A stretch of 64,000 nucleotides of DNA from Juglans regia (taxonomy: Eukaryota > Streptophyta > Magnoliopsida > Fagales > Juglandaceae), in contig NC_049905.1 of the NCBI RefSeq assembly GCF_001411555.2, positions 2,976,001 to 3,040,000 on the forward strand, in the 5' to 3' direction. Position 1 is the first letter of the stretch, and every line of letters starts with the position of its first letter. The position numbers were made by a program, and so were the translations under genes. The notes beneath the pieces are model-generated. The model worked only from the letters and a program-made list of their open reading frames with translations. It did no database searches and had not been told where the DNA came from. This document shows, piece after piece, positions 1-12,298 of this stretch.

Positions 1-560
1 CAAATTACAACTGCATATATATAGCTCTCTCGAGTCTTCTCCAAAGTGCAGAGCCAGGTTTTGTGGTAGCTGAGGTTTTACTGTGAAGGAGAAGCAAAGC
101 ATTTTGGGAATAAAAACGTTTTTGTTCGTCTTATATTTTTTGTAAAACATATCTTTAAATTATTAAATATTAAGATTCTATTTAAATTCAGAAATAAAAA
201 AAGATGATTTTTTATGAAAGTTAAAAAAATATTATTTAAATATATAATATTTTCGTTAAGGGGGATATGCTATATTCTATTAGAGGATTCGAGATATAGG
301 TATGTGGTGGAGACCGTTTGGAATGTTAGACGAGAATGGGCTTGTAGGTATGGTACATTTGAGTTGAGAAACGAGGTTAAAATCGTAAGAGCATTGAAAA
401 CTTGCGTTGAGAAAATTGAGGTTGATTCCCGAGGGTAGGTGGTGGGAATGGGATTCACGACGTGTTGTTTAATTAATTAAAAAGAAAATGTTCGGTCACG
501 TGTCAGTAAAACAAAAGACTTTTTCGGTTTTCTTTTTAAGAAAAAGAAAAAAAAAAGAGT
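1..560. other. intergenic, no gene seen
   Basis: AT-rich sequence. The short open frame around 214-438 has no recognisable domain and overlaps another on the opposite strand, so I do not call a gene. Confidence 0.6.
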
Positions 561-713
561 AATGCTACATACAGTCGTGGAATGCGCAAACGCCGTGCAG
601 TCGCTTTGAAAAAGAGTGGGGTCCACTATTAAAAAATTAATTTCTTTTCAGGTGGGTCCCTTATTTATTCACTTTTTTCAAAGCGACTGCACGCTCACGA
701 CTGCAAGTATCAT
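561..713. mobile_element. MITE family A, copy 1 (ACAGTCGTG ends)
   Basis: About 150 bp with long imperfect terminal inverted repeats. The left arm carries ACAGTCGTG and then GTGCAGTCGCTTTGAAAAAG. The right arm carries TTTTCAAAGCGACTGCAC and then CACGACTGCAAGTA. Three further copies lie in the window (17571, 37932 and 41807), all with the same arm order and a centre containing a GGGTCC/GGACCC-like motif. No coding capacity. The superfamily is not assigned. Confidence 0.8.
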
Positions 714-1715
714 TTCTCTCCAAAAAAAAATATCTAGGAGTAATAATTAGGCGAGGTGATGATGTACTTCACCTAATGCACGTGCAGACTTTTATTATTT
801 TATTTAAATATATATTTAATATTAAAATAGAATATAAAAAATAATAAATTATATATTAATTAAATATAAGTTTGCGGTGTAAGATTTGTATGTAAAATTT
901 TTCTATTTGTATGAATTTTATGTGCCGTGCTCTTTCTCTCTCCAATGGACCCTTTCAATGTACTCAATTTTCCACTAGTTCCATTCTAAAGTGGGTATGA
1001 AAGGATTATGTCATTCGTGACCATTACTCTTATTATTTAGTTTTGTTTTTCTTTATATTATAACTATGGTAGGTGGAGACTAAATTATAATTCGATTGAT
1101 CTTAAAGAAACATTTGAAAATGCGCCGTATACGAAGGGACTTGACAGTTGAAAGTGGCAAAGAAGAGTTTGAGAAGAATGAAATACGCATAGGAAAATAT
1201 GACTATAACCGAAAGTTCGCTGACATTCCTTGTTATATTCATTTTTTTCATATTTTTGAATTTTAATAGATTTAGACTTCAATAAACCATCGTATTGATG
1301 TGACTTGATGCATTATATCAGATTATAAAGTTATTTTTATTATAAAGTAGATCTAACGGGTCACATACACATAAAGATATGTCAGTCTGTAGATTTAATT
1401 TTGTATAATCTTTTTATATCTATAGTACTTTTCTTTTTTAAAATTACGGAAGAATTGAGTAAATATTTTCTATAATCGTTTGGATTGTTGCGATGTTCAA
1501 TCAACTATTTATTGGGTTTTGCGGTTTGGGCCGAGAGGGCGCAAGGCTAGAGGTTTACTCTTCCACTTGCATATTAGGTTTGGGCCAGCAGTCCGGACCT
1601 TTCTACGGACAGCCCAAAATATCAAGAGCAAGATCAACTGTACAAAACGAATTGAGCAAGAAAAACTGGATGCCGGCCCAAAATGCCCAAAGGAAAAAAA
1701 ATAAAACAAAATATG
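714..1715. other. intergenic, AT-rich
   Basis: No supported gene. About 1294-1372 looks like one arm pair of MITE family D (GATGTGACTTGATG, then a TTTTTATTATAAAGTAGATCTAAC core). Confidence 0.5.
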
Positions 1716-1787
1716 TGTGGCTGCTGGGATTCGAGCCCAGGTCTCCACGGCCACAACGTGGAATTCTTACCACTAAACTACAGCCAC
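1716..1787 (-). tRNA. trnH-GUG: tRNA-His (anticodon GTG)
   Basis: Read on the minus strand this is a complete 72-nt cloverleaf. Acceptor GTGGCTG pairs with CAGCCAC, followed by discriminator A. The D-arm is TAGTTTAGTGGTA-like. Anticodon stem CCACG/CGTGG encloses loop TTGTGGC, with anticodon GTG at 1752-1754. The T-arm contains GTTCGAATCC-type box B sequence (here CTCGAATCC). There is no intron and no encoded CCA. The eukaryotic tRNA-His extra 5' G is normally added after transcription and need not be encoded. The A and B boxes inside the gene serve as the Pol III promoter. The sequence matches the usual plant nuclear form, and I see no disruption. Confidence 0.95.
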
Positions 1788-1927
1788 ATTTTTAATGTTT
1801 ATAGGTGCAGTTTTTATATTTAAAACCAATTCTTATAAGACATATATGCATTGCTCTTGGCATCTTGTGATTCATCGTCCCCAATTAGTAACTAAAATTG
1901 GTGCAAGACAAAAACAAATACAATAAG

Positions 1928-2131
1928 GAGTAATGCTATTATGTTTCTTAATTTATGTTACTTACTTTGTCTTCTTTACGTGGCACCACATTAATAAGTA
2001 ATGTTACTATGCTTCCTAACTTATATCACTCACTTTGTCTCTTTGACGTGACACCACATGATTGTGAGTGCATGCCACGTTAAGAGAGCAAAGTGAGTGG
2101 TATAAATTAAGAGACGTAGTATCATTTCTCT
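1928..2131. mobile_element. MITE family C with a duplicated left arm
   Basis: The hairpin runs from AGTAATGTTACTATGCTTCC to GTAGTATCATTTCTC, with arms containing CACTCACTTTGTCTC and GAGAGCAAAGTGAGTG. The left arm plus a GTGGCACCACAT motif occurs twice in tandem (from about 1930 and from about 1997), so this is one full element preceded by an extra arm. No coding capacity. Confidence 0.7.
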
Positions 2132-2522
2132 ACAATAATTAGAATAGCTAGCCAACAATGAGCCAGGGATCAACAAATGTTCCCAAAATCTTATTCGAAT
2201 TTAAAGATTTTAAATGAGAGGGATCATAGACACACGAATTACGATATATTATTTAATACTATCCAAAAAAATCATACTGGACAAGCCCTGGTTCGTCTAC
2301 TTCAATAGTAAACTTGAGGGTCGCCTTAAGATAGTTGGACGAGAGTTAATGAAATAGTATGCTAATGGAGACTTTAATTCAAAGCCCGAAACTAAGTCCA
2401 TCCAATGTCTCAAATGAATGGAATTGAAAGTTTTCTACAAATTAAACACTCTGTTTTGGTTTTGGGGCCCAAACCATACAACAGTAATAATGCATGTATT
2501 CATTCTGCTAATTGCAATAAAA

Positions 2523-2560
<38 letters not shown>

Positions 2561-3902
2561 GAACATACAAAAATGGTTATACGGCATGAAAGCATGTGAT
2601 ATATATACCCACAAAGTTCGATGGGCATCCTTGACGATTTTCTTCTCTCCATTGCTTTTAGGGTTTGTAAAAGGAGGCAGATCGACCACCTCGTGAGAAT
2701 CAAATCTATGCTTTTGGGGATGGGTGGATGGTGGAATAACTGATCAGATATATGCACGCACTGTGCAGCTGGTTGGGTGCCAAAGTTTCATAGCATTTAA
2801 TAGTTGTTCAAGTGAATTTCTTGATGAATATGATTAAACGTTCAATAAATATCATAAGGTTCGATCGTTTTATGAGTCTGTCTCTTTTCGATTTTAAATC
2901 GGCCTAGAGTTCGAATGAAAACTCTAAATTCTTGAAAACACATGCATATATAAAACTATGAGACATTGTTAATAGCTCACCCAACTCCACAAAAAAAGTG
3001 AGGTTTCTTAGCGGCTTTTGTCTTCCCACGTAATTCTAGTAAGCCAGAGTACATTGATTAATTAGAGGTCCCCCATAGATTGAGAAAGAGTAGTGGACAG
3101 AGAAGAACTGTTCCCTTCTAATTTGTCGACACATGTTGTACGTTACGTTTAAGAACATCGGTTATAGCTCCCCCATAGTCCTCTTCTTTGTGTGTGTATA
3201 TATATATATGGGGAGGCTTTTTAACCACGTCTCTCTTTGTCCTTTCGAGTAGTACTGATCATCTGCTGCAATTCAATGAAAGCTAGGTTTCCAATCGATG
3301 CTTGTGAATCACTATTTATCTTAAAAGTTTAAATTGATAGGAAGCGATATATTTTTATTATTTATTTTATATCTTAACACTCTTTTACGTGTGGATCAAA
3401 CTTTTCTAACGGAGTTCTTTGTGATCTTAATCCTTGTCATGATGTCTAATCATATAATAGATTATTGTGAGATATTTGAAGTAGTTAACGTTTGCAGAAA
3501 ACATGCAAATAAATCATTTAAATTACTCCCTCGATCTTTTCTCCCTTATCATCCTAATTTCCATGTCCCACGTCATTTTCTCAGCTTCTGAAGCAAAGGG
3601 ACGCGTGGTTCTTTACCTTTTCACAAGTTTTTAGTTTCTTCTAATTCACTAAATCCGATCCGCACGCACGAAATATATTATAATATAAGATCATGCATGG
3701 CAACTTAATGGGGAACTTCAAATATTTTCTTCGGTTCTTCTAGAAATCTTGTGATTCATGAACATTGGTGTAAACTTATCCAGCCATGAACATTAAGTTT
3801 ATATCTCAAAATTATCTACTTCGACAGCCATTGAGTGAGCTCTATGTATGTGTATATATGTATTTGTTGTAATCTAGACATTGTATCATCAAGAAGATTA
3901 AG
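2132..3902. other. intergenic, AT-rich
   Basis: No gene supported. Contains the TA microsatellite at 2525-2557 and a short TA run near 3201. The open frames over the TA run are translations of the repeat. Confidence 0.5.
2525..2557. repeat. (TA)n microsatellite
   Basis: About 16 uninterrupted AT dinucleotides. Confidence 0.95.
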
Positions 3903-4092
3903 TCTTGTTTGGTACAAGAAGTGTTTCTGCTCATCTTATTTCATCTTATAATTATAATTTTTTTAAATTCTCACACAAAATATAATAAACAATTTAACTT
4001 TTTTTAAATCACAAAATAATAATAATATTAAAAAATAATATTTTATTCAACTTTCATTTCAATTCATCTTAACTCACTATCCAAAAAATACC
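3903..4092. mobile_element. MITE family B, copy 1 (TTTGG...CCAAA, GATGAGATGA type)
   Basis: About 190 bp, beginning TTGTTTGGTAC and ending ACTATCCAAAAAATACC. The interior has the family hallmark: CATCTTATTTCATC, then ATAATAAACAATTTAA and AATAATAATATTAAAAAATA. At least seven relatives lie in the window. No coding capacity. Confidence 0.75.
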
Positions 4093-4389
4093 TAAATATG
4101 ATTACATGAGTCTTATAGCTAGAGTTCTATTAATCTTATAAGGTAGCTGAGCTCAACTTTATTTTAAAAAATATAAATCACCAGAGTTGCACACTCTAAA
4201 TTTATATAAATAATTTTACTTATTTCGTAAATAAATAATTTTATATAAATGAATAATTAGGTAATAATTTTACTCTAATTTGTATGTTTACTCATAAGTC
4301 ACTGTTTTATAAATTTTTTTTCCCTTATTGCATTTTTTCCATTAGTCATTCTTTTGCAAAAGAGAAGCGCAATAGGTATAAAAAGAAAT

Positions 4390-4540
4390 TCTACAAAAAT
4401 AAATATATAAATTGATATAGTTTTATATGATACGTTAAATCTAATTTATAATAAAAATAATTTTACAATCTAACATACGAAATCAAATCACATAAATTTA
4501 TATATTTAATTTTGTGAGATATCTTTGTATTTAAAGTAGA
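4390..4540. mobile_element. MITE family D, copy (ACGTTAAATCTA core)
   Basis: About 150 bp hairpin. ATGATACGTTAAATCTA is followed by AATAAAAATAATTTTACA and then a complementary arm with AACATACGAAATCAAATC. Related copies lie near 1294, 5175, 5665, 32595, 40565, 42770 and 48790. Non-coding. Confidence 0.6.
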
Positions 4541-5174
4541 TAATTTTGAAACTCTTACAGTATTACGCAACCTTTTTAATAAGACATTATTATTTAAATT
4601 TTATTTAACTTTAATAAATTTGAATATAAAATTATTTAATAGACCGTTAAATAATAATTATGTAATAATTGTGTGACTATCATTTCTCTTTATTTTGAAG
4701 TGGAGCTTTGTTACTCATTAAATTTTTTTATTCATTATTTATATATCACATATTTGGTAAAAGAAAAAAAATAAAAAAATAAAATAAAATATGTTATATG
4801 TGAGAATATGGTATATGTTCGAATGATGAATATAATTTTTTCTCGAAGTGACGTGTTCCTCTTGTGAATGAGTCATGCGTAATAAAGGGTGCGTCCCTCG
4901 ATTCACGCTAATTATGCTTTTCAACCAATCAAATTAGTTGGTCACAAAAATTCATACAAATAGGTGGCCCCGAAATTAACTAACGAGTAATACCATAACG
5001 AGGAAGAGATTATAAAGGAAAATTTTAATTATAAATGATTTTATATATTATTATATGTATTTATTTAATATGATTGGTCAAAAAGTAAATTTTATTGAAA
5101 ATAATTTTAATTTAAATTTAGAATATGAAACTAACAATATTAATACGCAAAATTTGTTTGTACATAACAAAATT

Positions 5175-5330
5175 CGATTATATAAAAGTAATTTTATAAA
5201 TTAATTTAGTTTGATGTGATTCGTTATATTATTAATTTTTATATAAAATAAATATGATGAATTATATAAAATCACGTGAGATTATTTGTATATAATTATT
5301 TTTATAATTATAGCATTTCTCTTAATTAAT
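5175..5330. mobile_element. MITE family D, diverged copy
   Basis: Same layout as the copy at 4390: TTTGATGTGATTCGTTAT, a TATATAAAATAAATATGATG centre and AAATCACGTGAGATTA at the right. Strongly diverged. Confidence 0.45.
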
Positions 5331-5336
5331 ATATTG

Positions 5337-5542
5337 CTCCAAAGCCGACGCAGCGCCTAAACTTTTTTGCGGTGAATAAATTCCGCCGCAAAAAGCTTAA
5401 AATTCGCTGCAAAAAATAAAATTAAAACCGAACCCCTGGGCTATTGCGTCGAAGCAAAAATCGCCGTGAAAACTAGGCATTTGCGGCAATATTATTTCCA
5501 GCGGACAAAAAATCGCTGCAATAGCCCAGTTTTCTTGTAGTG
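5337..5542. mobile_element. CACTA-type transposon fragment (one terminus)
   Basis: The right edge reads CCCAGTTTTCTTGTAGTG, the reverse complement of CACTACAAGAAAACTGGG, the standard end of plant CACTA (En/Spm) elements. The subterminal part carries repeated GC-rich units (TTTGCGGCAA, TCGCCGTGAAA, CCGCCGCAAAAAG, TCGCTGCAA) in both orientations, as expected of transposase-binding subterminal repeats. I see no matching CACTA end on the left, so it looks truncated. It has no transposase coding sequence. Confidence 0.75.
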
Positions 5543-5664
5543 AGCTGAAGAGCACGGTTTCTGCTTTTTGTAACATCGAAAAAAGTATGATACTTGGTAT
5601 TAAAACTCCTAATAATAATGATGAGATAAGGTAAAATATTCTCTGAATCCAAACGAGTCATAGT

Positions 5665-5785
5665 AAAATAGACGTGATTTTGTATGATATGTTAGATTTA
5701 TTTTACAATAAAAATAATTTTACAATTTAACGTATCATGTTAAATCACATTAATTTATAAATTTATTTTCGTAACTGAAGTGATT
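5665..5785. mobile_element. MITE family D, copy
   Basis: TATGATATGTTAGATTTATT, AATAAAAATAATTTTACA and a right arm with AACGTATCATGTTAAATCAC. Close in layout to the copy at 4390. Confidence 0.55.
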
Positions 5786-8700
5786 CAAATATATTAAAGC
5801 ACATAGTTTTTAGCGTGCCGTTTTTATTTTTTTTCTTCGTTTTAGAAAAAGAAACTATTGTAATAATGCCTTCGCATTTTGGACTCTTTACGATGGAGAA
5901 TCAAGTAATTGTTTCTGCAACATTATACAGTCTAAGGTTGATGCGAATGCGTGACACTTGGTATTAAAACTCCTAATAATGAAAAACTATTAGGTATTTC
6001 CAAAATACGAATAACGTGATACGTACTGATCTCATTCTATCAAAATATGTAATAAAATTAAAATTGTTTATGTAAGTATCAATTTTAATTGATATGATAT
6101 CTTATAATAGAATAAGAATACTTTATATTTGTATGATGCTACGTATCATTTCACACCATATATTTTATATATTTTAAATTTTATTTAAATTTATTTTATT
6201 TTTAATAAATTAATTAAATTATTCTACTCATTATAATAGAATTTTTTCTATTTTGAGATTATTTTGATTGTCCATGGCATTGGATGTTTGCAGGCTTGGG
6301 GATATTGTTAGGTAAGGAATGGTTGGTGAGGGGCAGGGCAGATTGTCAAGGAGTGCACAGGCTTCCTGACAATATCCACGGACCTTATAATTATCTTCAC
6401 CTTTGAGGGTTATTTTATAATTGTCTTTTTTATAACTTATTTTTTATAACTTAAAATAATTGCTAGATAAGTTGTTTAGTTTATATTTTAACACTCGCTT
6501 TATGTGTGGTTAGATCCCTCTTTAATAAGTTGTTCAAATACATAATATTTAATTATATAAAGTGAAGTATGTAATTAAAATTAAAATTTAAGACCTTTGA
6601 TATTATTTTATATCTAATCATTACTGATCTTAAAAGTTTAAATTAACAAAAATGTTTTCACGGGATTTTTCACGGCCTTCACACTGAACAAGGCCAAAGA
6701 AAAAAAAAACACAACACTAACGAACCGTGATAGTTAAAATTTAATGTTTTTATCGTCTCTATTAAATTAAAAAAAGGATAAATTTAATTATTTAATTTAT
6801 ATTTTAATACTTATTATTATTTGAACAGACAACATCTCCGCCAAGTTATTCAAATCAATCTTATATTTCTTTCCCTCTCTCTCTTTCTCTTTCTCTCACT
6901 AATCCTTCTTATTTGTCCCTCTTTACCCTCTTTTTTATTTTCTTATATTTCTTTTTTGGATGATAATTAGATGTGTTGAATAATTAAGACATGAAAGGTC
7001 TTGCATGCTCTCATGTTGTTTATGACGAATTTGTACCAATGGTGCATATTTTTCTTTGGGAAATATATCAATATGCGTATAGTGTGATTAATTGTTTCTG
7101 GCTTGCTATAATGACAAATGGACGAAAGGATCATCCAATCAGAAGGTTTAAGAAAATGTTTATGAAAATTAATGCACGAAAAATAATTAAGTAGGTAGAA
7201 TACTATCAAATCACTATGTTTTCCCCAACACTTCACTCCATGATCAGGTTCGAGATTCGAACGATCTCCTGATCTACGGTAGAACATAATAAATCTTAAA
7301 TTAGAAGAGAGATAGACACATTAAATATGAGTCGTCCAATATTTATAACTGTCCATATTAATTTTCTCGAAATCTATTAAATGTTCAATATATACTATGT
7401 ATTTTTCTTATCTTCATTAATCTGTTTCAAAATAAACAATTGATGAATCTAAATATCCACTAGTTTGCCTTACCACTAGCATAGGGCCTATATAACATAT
7501 TTTGCGAGTCTCAAATTAAAACTTTTATTTATTTATTTCCATATAAGATTTCTAAAAATTAATAAGACAAGAAAATTTAACTGTCATTGGGGGTTTTGTT
7601 GGGAAAATCAATGATGAATTATTTATCACTTCCAAAATACCACCATCTTTTCCTTAACGAGTGGTATTTCTCATTAAAAACAGTTGGGAAGGTGGGATTT
7701 TCATAAACATCTTGATTCACTTCACTAAAATACAACTAAAAAGGGTATAAAATCACTCCCAACCTAACATTAATTCCATCAATATTTTTCTTCCTTCTTC
7801 AAAAGAGAAGATTGATCCTTTTGACTATTTAGAAAGTCAATAAAATAAATTAACTTTTGTGATAAATATTTATAAAGTTATCAAATAATACAATCACTAC
7901 AAAATAAATAGTTCCTTACTCTTATCCAATAAATTATTAGGAATTATTTTCAATTGAATCTAATGCAAGCACGGTTCTAATGCCTCCTCTATTAAGACTT
8001 CAATAATATAATCTTTTTCTTTAAGAAAAAATTACATTTTATCCCTTCAAGTAATCCGACCATCCAACCACCTCTGAGAGGATCCCCTCCCTCTAGAAAT
8101 TGGTGACCCCCCACCCCAATTATGAAACCCCCCCAGTAGTTTTCTCAAACCTTCGAGGCTCGAGCCTCTGCCGCTCTGCTCCTCTTCTCTGCCGATCTCT
8201 CTACCAGATTTCGTTTGCGCCTTCTCCACGACCTCGTAGCCTTCGCCCCTATTCTCTCTCAATCTCTCTCCCATAGTTTTATGATTTCCTTATGATTTGT
8301 TAGGGTTTCGACAAAATGGATGATGAAGAAAGACAAGGATTTGGGAATTGAGAAGAGGCTTATGGACTCTGGAGGATCTGTTGAAGTGTATGTGTGTGTT
8401 GCGAAGTGGAGAAGTTTGAAGAAGAAGAGGTCTAGAGGATACGACGTCATGGAGCAATCTATACCTGGGTAAAAACGATCGTTTAAGTCAGGGTGCTACG
8501 CACCGTTTTCTGTTTAGGTGCTGCACACCGTTTCATCATTTTCCCTTGATATAAACAGCAACCAACAACTAAATTCGTTAGCAAGTCTCTCTTTCATTTG
8601 GAAAGGCTAGCCTTTTACTATGATTAGTTTCGTATTCTTAAAGCTTTTGTTTTGCTTGTGAGTTGTGGGGTTGTTTCACACCAACATGTTTGCGAGCTCC

Positions 8701-8908
8701 ATAGAGGGCAGAGTAATTGGGGGAGGGGGGGACGAATGGAGGTCTGCCCCTGCACCTCGTATAGTGGACGGGGTATGCCGCCTCCGCATGGACGGGGACG
8801 GATTGTGGGGAAAAAATCACCACCCCTGCCCATGTGAGGGTGGGGGACGGGGAAGGGGTGGCCCTCCCTACCCCTACTATCAATTGACCATTGAAATCTC
8901 CTAATGTT
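5786..8908. other. intergenic, AT-rich, no gene supported
   Basis: Contains a 13-bp stem hairpin (6298-6378), a box-B-like GTTCGAATCTCG on the minus strand near 7250-7262 that could be the relic of a tRNA-derived SINE, and GC-richer patches at 8050-8290 and 8690-8880. The open frames in these patches show no conserved domain and are low-complexity (Gly/Arg/Pro-rich). Confidence 0.45.
6298..6378. repeat. short inverted repeat (hairpin)
   Basis: GGATATTGTTAGG near 6299-6312 pairs with CCTGACAATATCC near 6365-6377 (13 bp, one G-T wobble) around a loop of about 52 nt. No known small RNA was recognised. Confidence 0.4.
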
Positions 8909-9095
8909 AGGTTTGGTTAGTGAGTTGAGATGAAAGTTGAATAAAATATTGTTAAAATATTATTTTTTTAATATTATTATTATTTTTAGATTTGAAAAAT
9001 GTTGAATTGTTAATTATATTTTATATAAAAATTTGTAAGAATTGTAACGATGATATGATATGTGATAGGTTGAGAGTCCCTTTCAATCCAAACCG
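8909..9095. mobile_element. MITE family B, copy 2
   Basis: Begins TTAGGTTTGGTTAGTGAG with TTGAGATGAAAGTTG and ends CAATCCAAACCGAGC. The interior is AATAAAATATTGTTAAAATA then GAATTGTTAATTATATTTTA, the reverse orientation of the copy at 3903. Confidence 0.75.
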
Positions 9096-11735
9096 AGCAA
9101 CTCTTTTGCAATTTGTCCCTCCTTGAAGACTAGATTGTTAACATTATATAGTATTACTTATTTTTTATATGGTGACAATCACAATTTAGTGAGAAGATAA
9201 ATCACATCTTATATTTATGGGTTAATTACACTTTGTTACTTCGAACTTTCACTCAATTCACAATGTGCCTCCGAAATTAATAATTGAATCAAAGTGAACA
9301 CTCGAACTTTCAAAACTTTCCAATCTCCACTTCCGTCTATCAACAACGTTAAATTTAAAGAAAATTCATTGTACGTACTGCTCATGTGCATAACATTCAC
9401 TGTAAAGATGTAATTTTCATATAATTTATTATCATTGATCAGATAAAATATAAAATAATATATGCTATCATTAATAATAAATAATAAATCATTAAATAAT
9501 TTTTTTTATTAATTTATATACGATTAATGAATATCAAATAATTTCATTGTGTACATACATATTTACTTGTAACTTAGGTATAAAATAAATTTATATATGG
9601 TTAATGATTAATGATTTATTATCGGTTGCTAGCATATATTATCTTATAATTATATAGTCAATGATAATAAATTAGATGAAAATTATATTTTTACAGTGAC
9701 TTTTCGTTAAATTTGACGCTGCTGATTGATAGAATGGGGGGATTGAAAAATTTTAAAAATTCGAGGGTCCACTTTGATACAATTATTAATTTCGAAAGTA
9801 TATTGTGAATTGAGTAAAAATTTGAAGGAGCAAAATATAATTAATCCTATATTTATAATTGAGGGTTAAGTAATGACTATAGTTTAGTAATAAAATATTG
9901 TTTTTGAGATGAGTTTGTATTTATTATAACATTTTAAAAGTCGAGTTCTTCTTGTTTATCATAATTATTTCTTATCAAAAAGCGCGAGTCAAATTTATAT
10001 GCAAACTAATGATGGAGTATAGTACACATTAAAATATAACAAACATGACCCAATCCAAATTATTGGATTCATTATATATATATAAATATATTTTAATACC
10101 CTATCTCTTATAATATCTTTGATTTTTTTATATTGAATTGAGAAGAAAAATCTAAGCCAGCCGCCCTAACATGTATGCCGTCCCTTGCTACCTCTAAAAA
10201 GATACATTTGGGGAAAAGAAAGTAAAAAAAAAAGGTTAGAAAAGAACAAATGATTGGATTGCAAATTTCAAAGAAGATTGTTGGGTCTACTCACTTTATC
10301 CTTCAATCAATCCAAAAGACTGGGCACCTACCTACCCTTTTAAGAATAGTTTCATGTTTTAAGTTGCTTTTCATTCCGTACAATTTTAAAAGTAATTTAA
10401 AATTTTTTTTTTTTTTATTTTGGACATGATAGTGACAGATACTCGTGTTTTTAGCATTTTCAATTTGGGTCGCCTACTGTGCCGCTTGCACAGTATTGCT
10501 CCCGATGACCGCATGATGTGGCGAGCCACGTCACATGTAATAATTATTTAAAAAAAAAAAAATCGATCAAAAATCAGATGTATTTTTTAACACATTTCAA
10601 AAAATCATCTTTGTTCTCCCACCACCCTCGTTGTCCCCATGGTCATCTCGTCGTTGAACACTGTCATGAGTGGCTTCCGTCTCCGAGTGACTTCGTTGCT
10701 TTACATCACTGAGTGGCTTCCATCGTATAGTGACAGACATCGCAGAGCTTCTACCCACCTCCACGAGTGCCTTTGTTGTCTTATGTTGCCAAAAGCCCGA
10801 TTCCATCTTCAAGAGAAATTTATTTTTGGTAACATCTGATAGCCTCCACCACTTAGATGTGTTATTTCTTCTCTTCACAGGTAAGGATTTGTTATTTCAA
10901 TTTTATTTTACTTTTCTCAAAACTTTTTGACTTGCTTCTCACGGGGTTTGGTTTGTTCCTATTTTTTAAGTCTAGAATTAGCTTTGAATAAGTTTTGACA
11001 TTTGGTGGAGATTAGTGAATTTTTTTCTATTGTTCATGAATTTGTTTTGATGAATTAAGCAACTGGAATGAATTGGGTTCCATGGATTTTTTTCTATTGA
11101 GTTTGCTGCTACGACCTCTATTTCTATTCGCAAACTTTTTTCTTCTGCAGTTGTTCTACACGTGATTATTGGTGTTGAAATACATGGCAAAACATGACTA
11201 ATGCAAGTGATTCATGTAATAAATCTAGGACTAAAATGTGAATATAGAAAAGTTGGTAATCTTGTTTGGTTGCATATCATCAATCCATGTAAATTAATGA
11301 AAATATATTATTAAGTTAAATACCTTATGCATGATACTTTTCTCTATCTTTCTCATTTGTGTATTTTATTAAGTGTCGTCTTTATTTATCATGCTCGATC
11401 AGTTGAGTGTCTGTGAGTAAGAAGTCCATTCTAATCTTAATACCAACATGTCAAAGATCATCAGAAAAGTGAGGATGAGATAGATGAGGCCAAATATCAA
11501 AACTTATTCTTTTTGAGATTCAAAGACAAAAAACCTCTATGTGATCCAGTATCCACCCCAACCATCTTTAACTAAAAACCTCTTTTAATTTTCTAACTAC
11601 TAGATTACTAGCAAAAATACGATATGGATTTGTTCATTCTAATTCTATCTAGTATCCACCCCAACTTTAACTAAAAAATAGTGAGTGAGTCTAAATCTAT
11701 TAAAATGTACATGTTCTCTTTGTATATGAACAACA
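9096..11735. other. intergenic, repeat-derived; no gene supported
   Basis: 9220-9340 and 9690-9840 form a long imperfect inverted repeat: ACTTTGTTACTTCGAACTTT and CACTTTGATAC/CTTCGAAAG-like tracts facing each other, with paired TTAATGATTAATGATT arms between. It is a probable decayed element of about 620 bp. The 10600-10870 part is GC-richer but has no open frame longer than about 93 codons and no domain I recognise. Confidence 0.4.
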
Positions 11736-12270
11736 ATGTCTGAGTCACGTAGTGTAAATAGCTAAAGTTAAAGAAAATCAATAGTCAAGTACCCCATTTG
11801 TTATTGTGGAATTAAAGCTTGTCAAAGAACTGCGCATACGAAGGAAAATGAGGGGCGACAGTTTTTTGGATGCTAAAACTATATGGTGAAATTTTCTCTT
11901 TTTGTCCTCATATATCTTTCTTGTTGATAGTGTTGTTTGCCAAAATTTAACTGAGAATTGATATTTGCAGTCTGGAAAGTCTTGTGGATACCTCTACTAG
12001 TATGATCCTGAAATACCATCATATTGCTAAAAGACTATCAAATGATTATAACACTCTATTGATAAATTAAAAGTTGAAGTTGAAAAGAACCAATCATCAT
12101 TAGATATCCAAACCTTGAATCATCGACTAGAAATAGAGGCTGAGAGACGCAAGAGGTAACTGGAGAAGACTACCTATGTTCTAACAATTTTATTGTCGTG
12201 GTTTTACTTTTTTGGGTTACTTATAACCAATTCTGGTTGCCGGTTGGTTCAAAGGAAAATGTTAGTGTAA
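11736..12270 (+). pseudogene. pseudogene of a GRF-type zinc-finger, coiled-coil, membrane-tail protein
   Basis: Translation from the ATG at 11736 reads MSESRSVNS, then two stops, then CYCGIKACQRTAHTKENEGR and QFFGC, the first half of a GRF zinc finger (C-x-C...C pattern). A stop follows, then a probable intron (GTGAAA near 11886 to TTGCAG near 11972). Beyond it come SGKSCGYLY-stop-YDPEIP, matching the CG-aromatic...YDPE half of the finger, several more stops, a coiled-coil segment (KLKVEVEKNQSSL, NHRLEIEAERRKR) and a hydrophobic tail (LTILLSWFYFFGLLI). This order, finger then coiled coil then C-terminal membrane segment, is that of small plant proteins annotated as At4g04775-like, which are often repeat-associated. 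At least seven in-frame stops make it non-functional. Confidence 0.8.
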
Positions 12271-12298
12271 GTTAAAAATGTCAGCAACTTGGCAATTG

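Noticed and set aside
1480..1795. Open frames on both strands covering the tRNA-His gene
   Set aside because: They run through a tRNA and have no protein similarity that I recognise.
2405..2757. Frames with Tyr-Ile repeats
   Set aside because: Translations of the TA microsatellite.
6967..7287. A 106-codon minus-strand frame as a protein gene
   Set aside because: No domain; it includes a tRNA-like box B and AT-rich flanks, so a SINE relic is more likely, though not proven.
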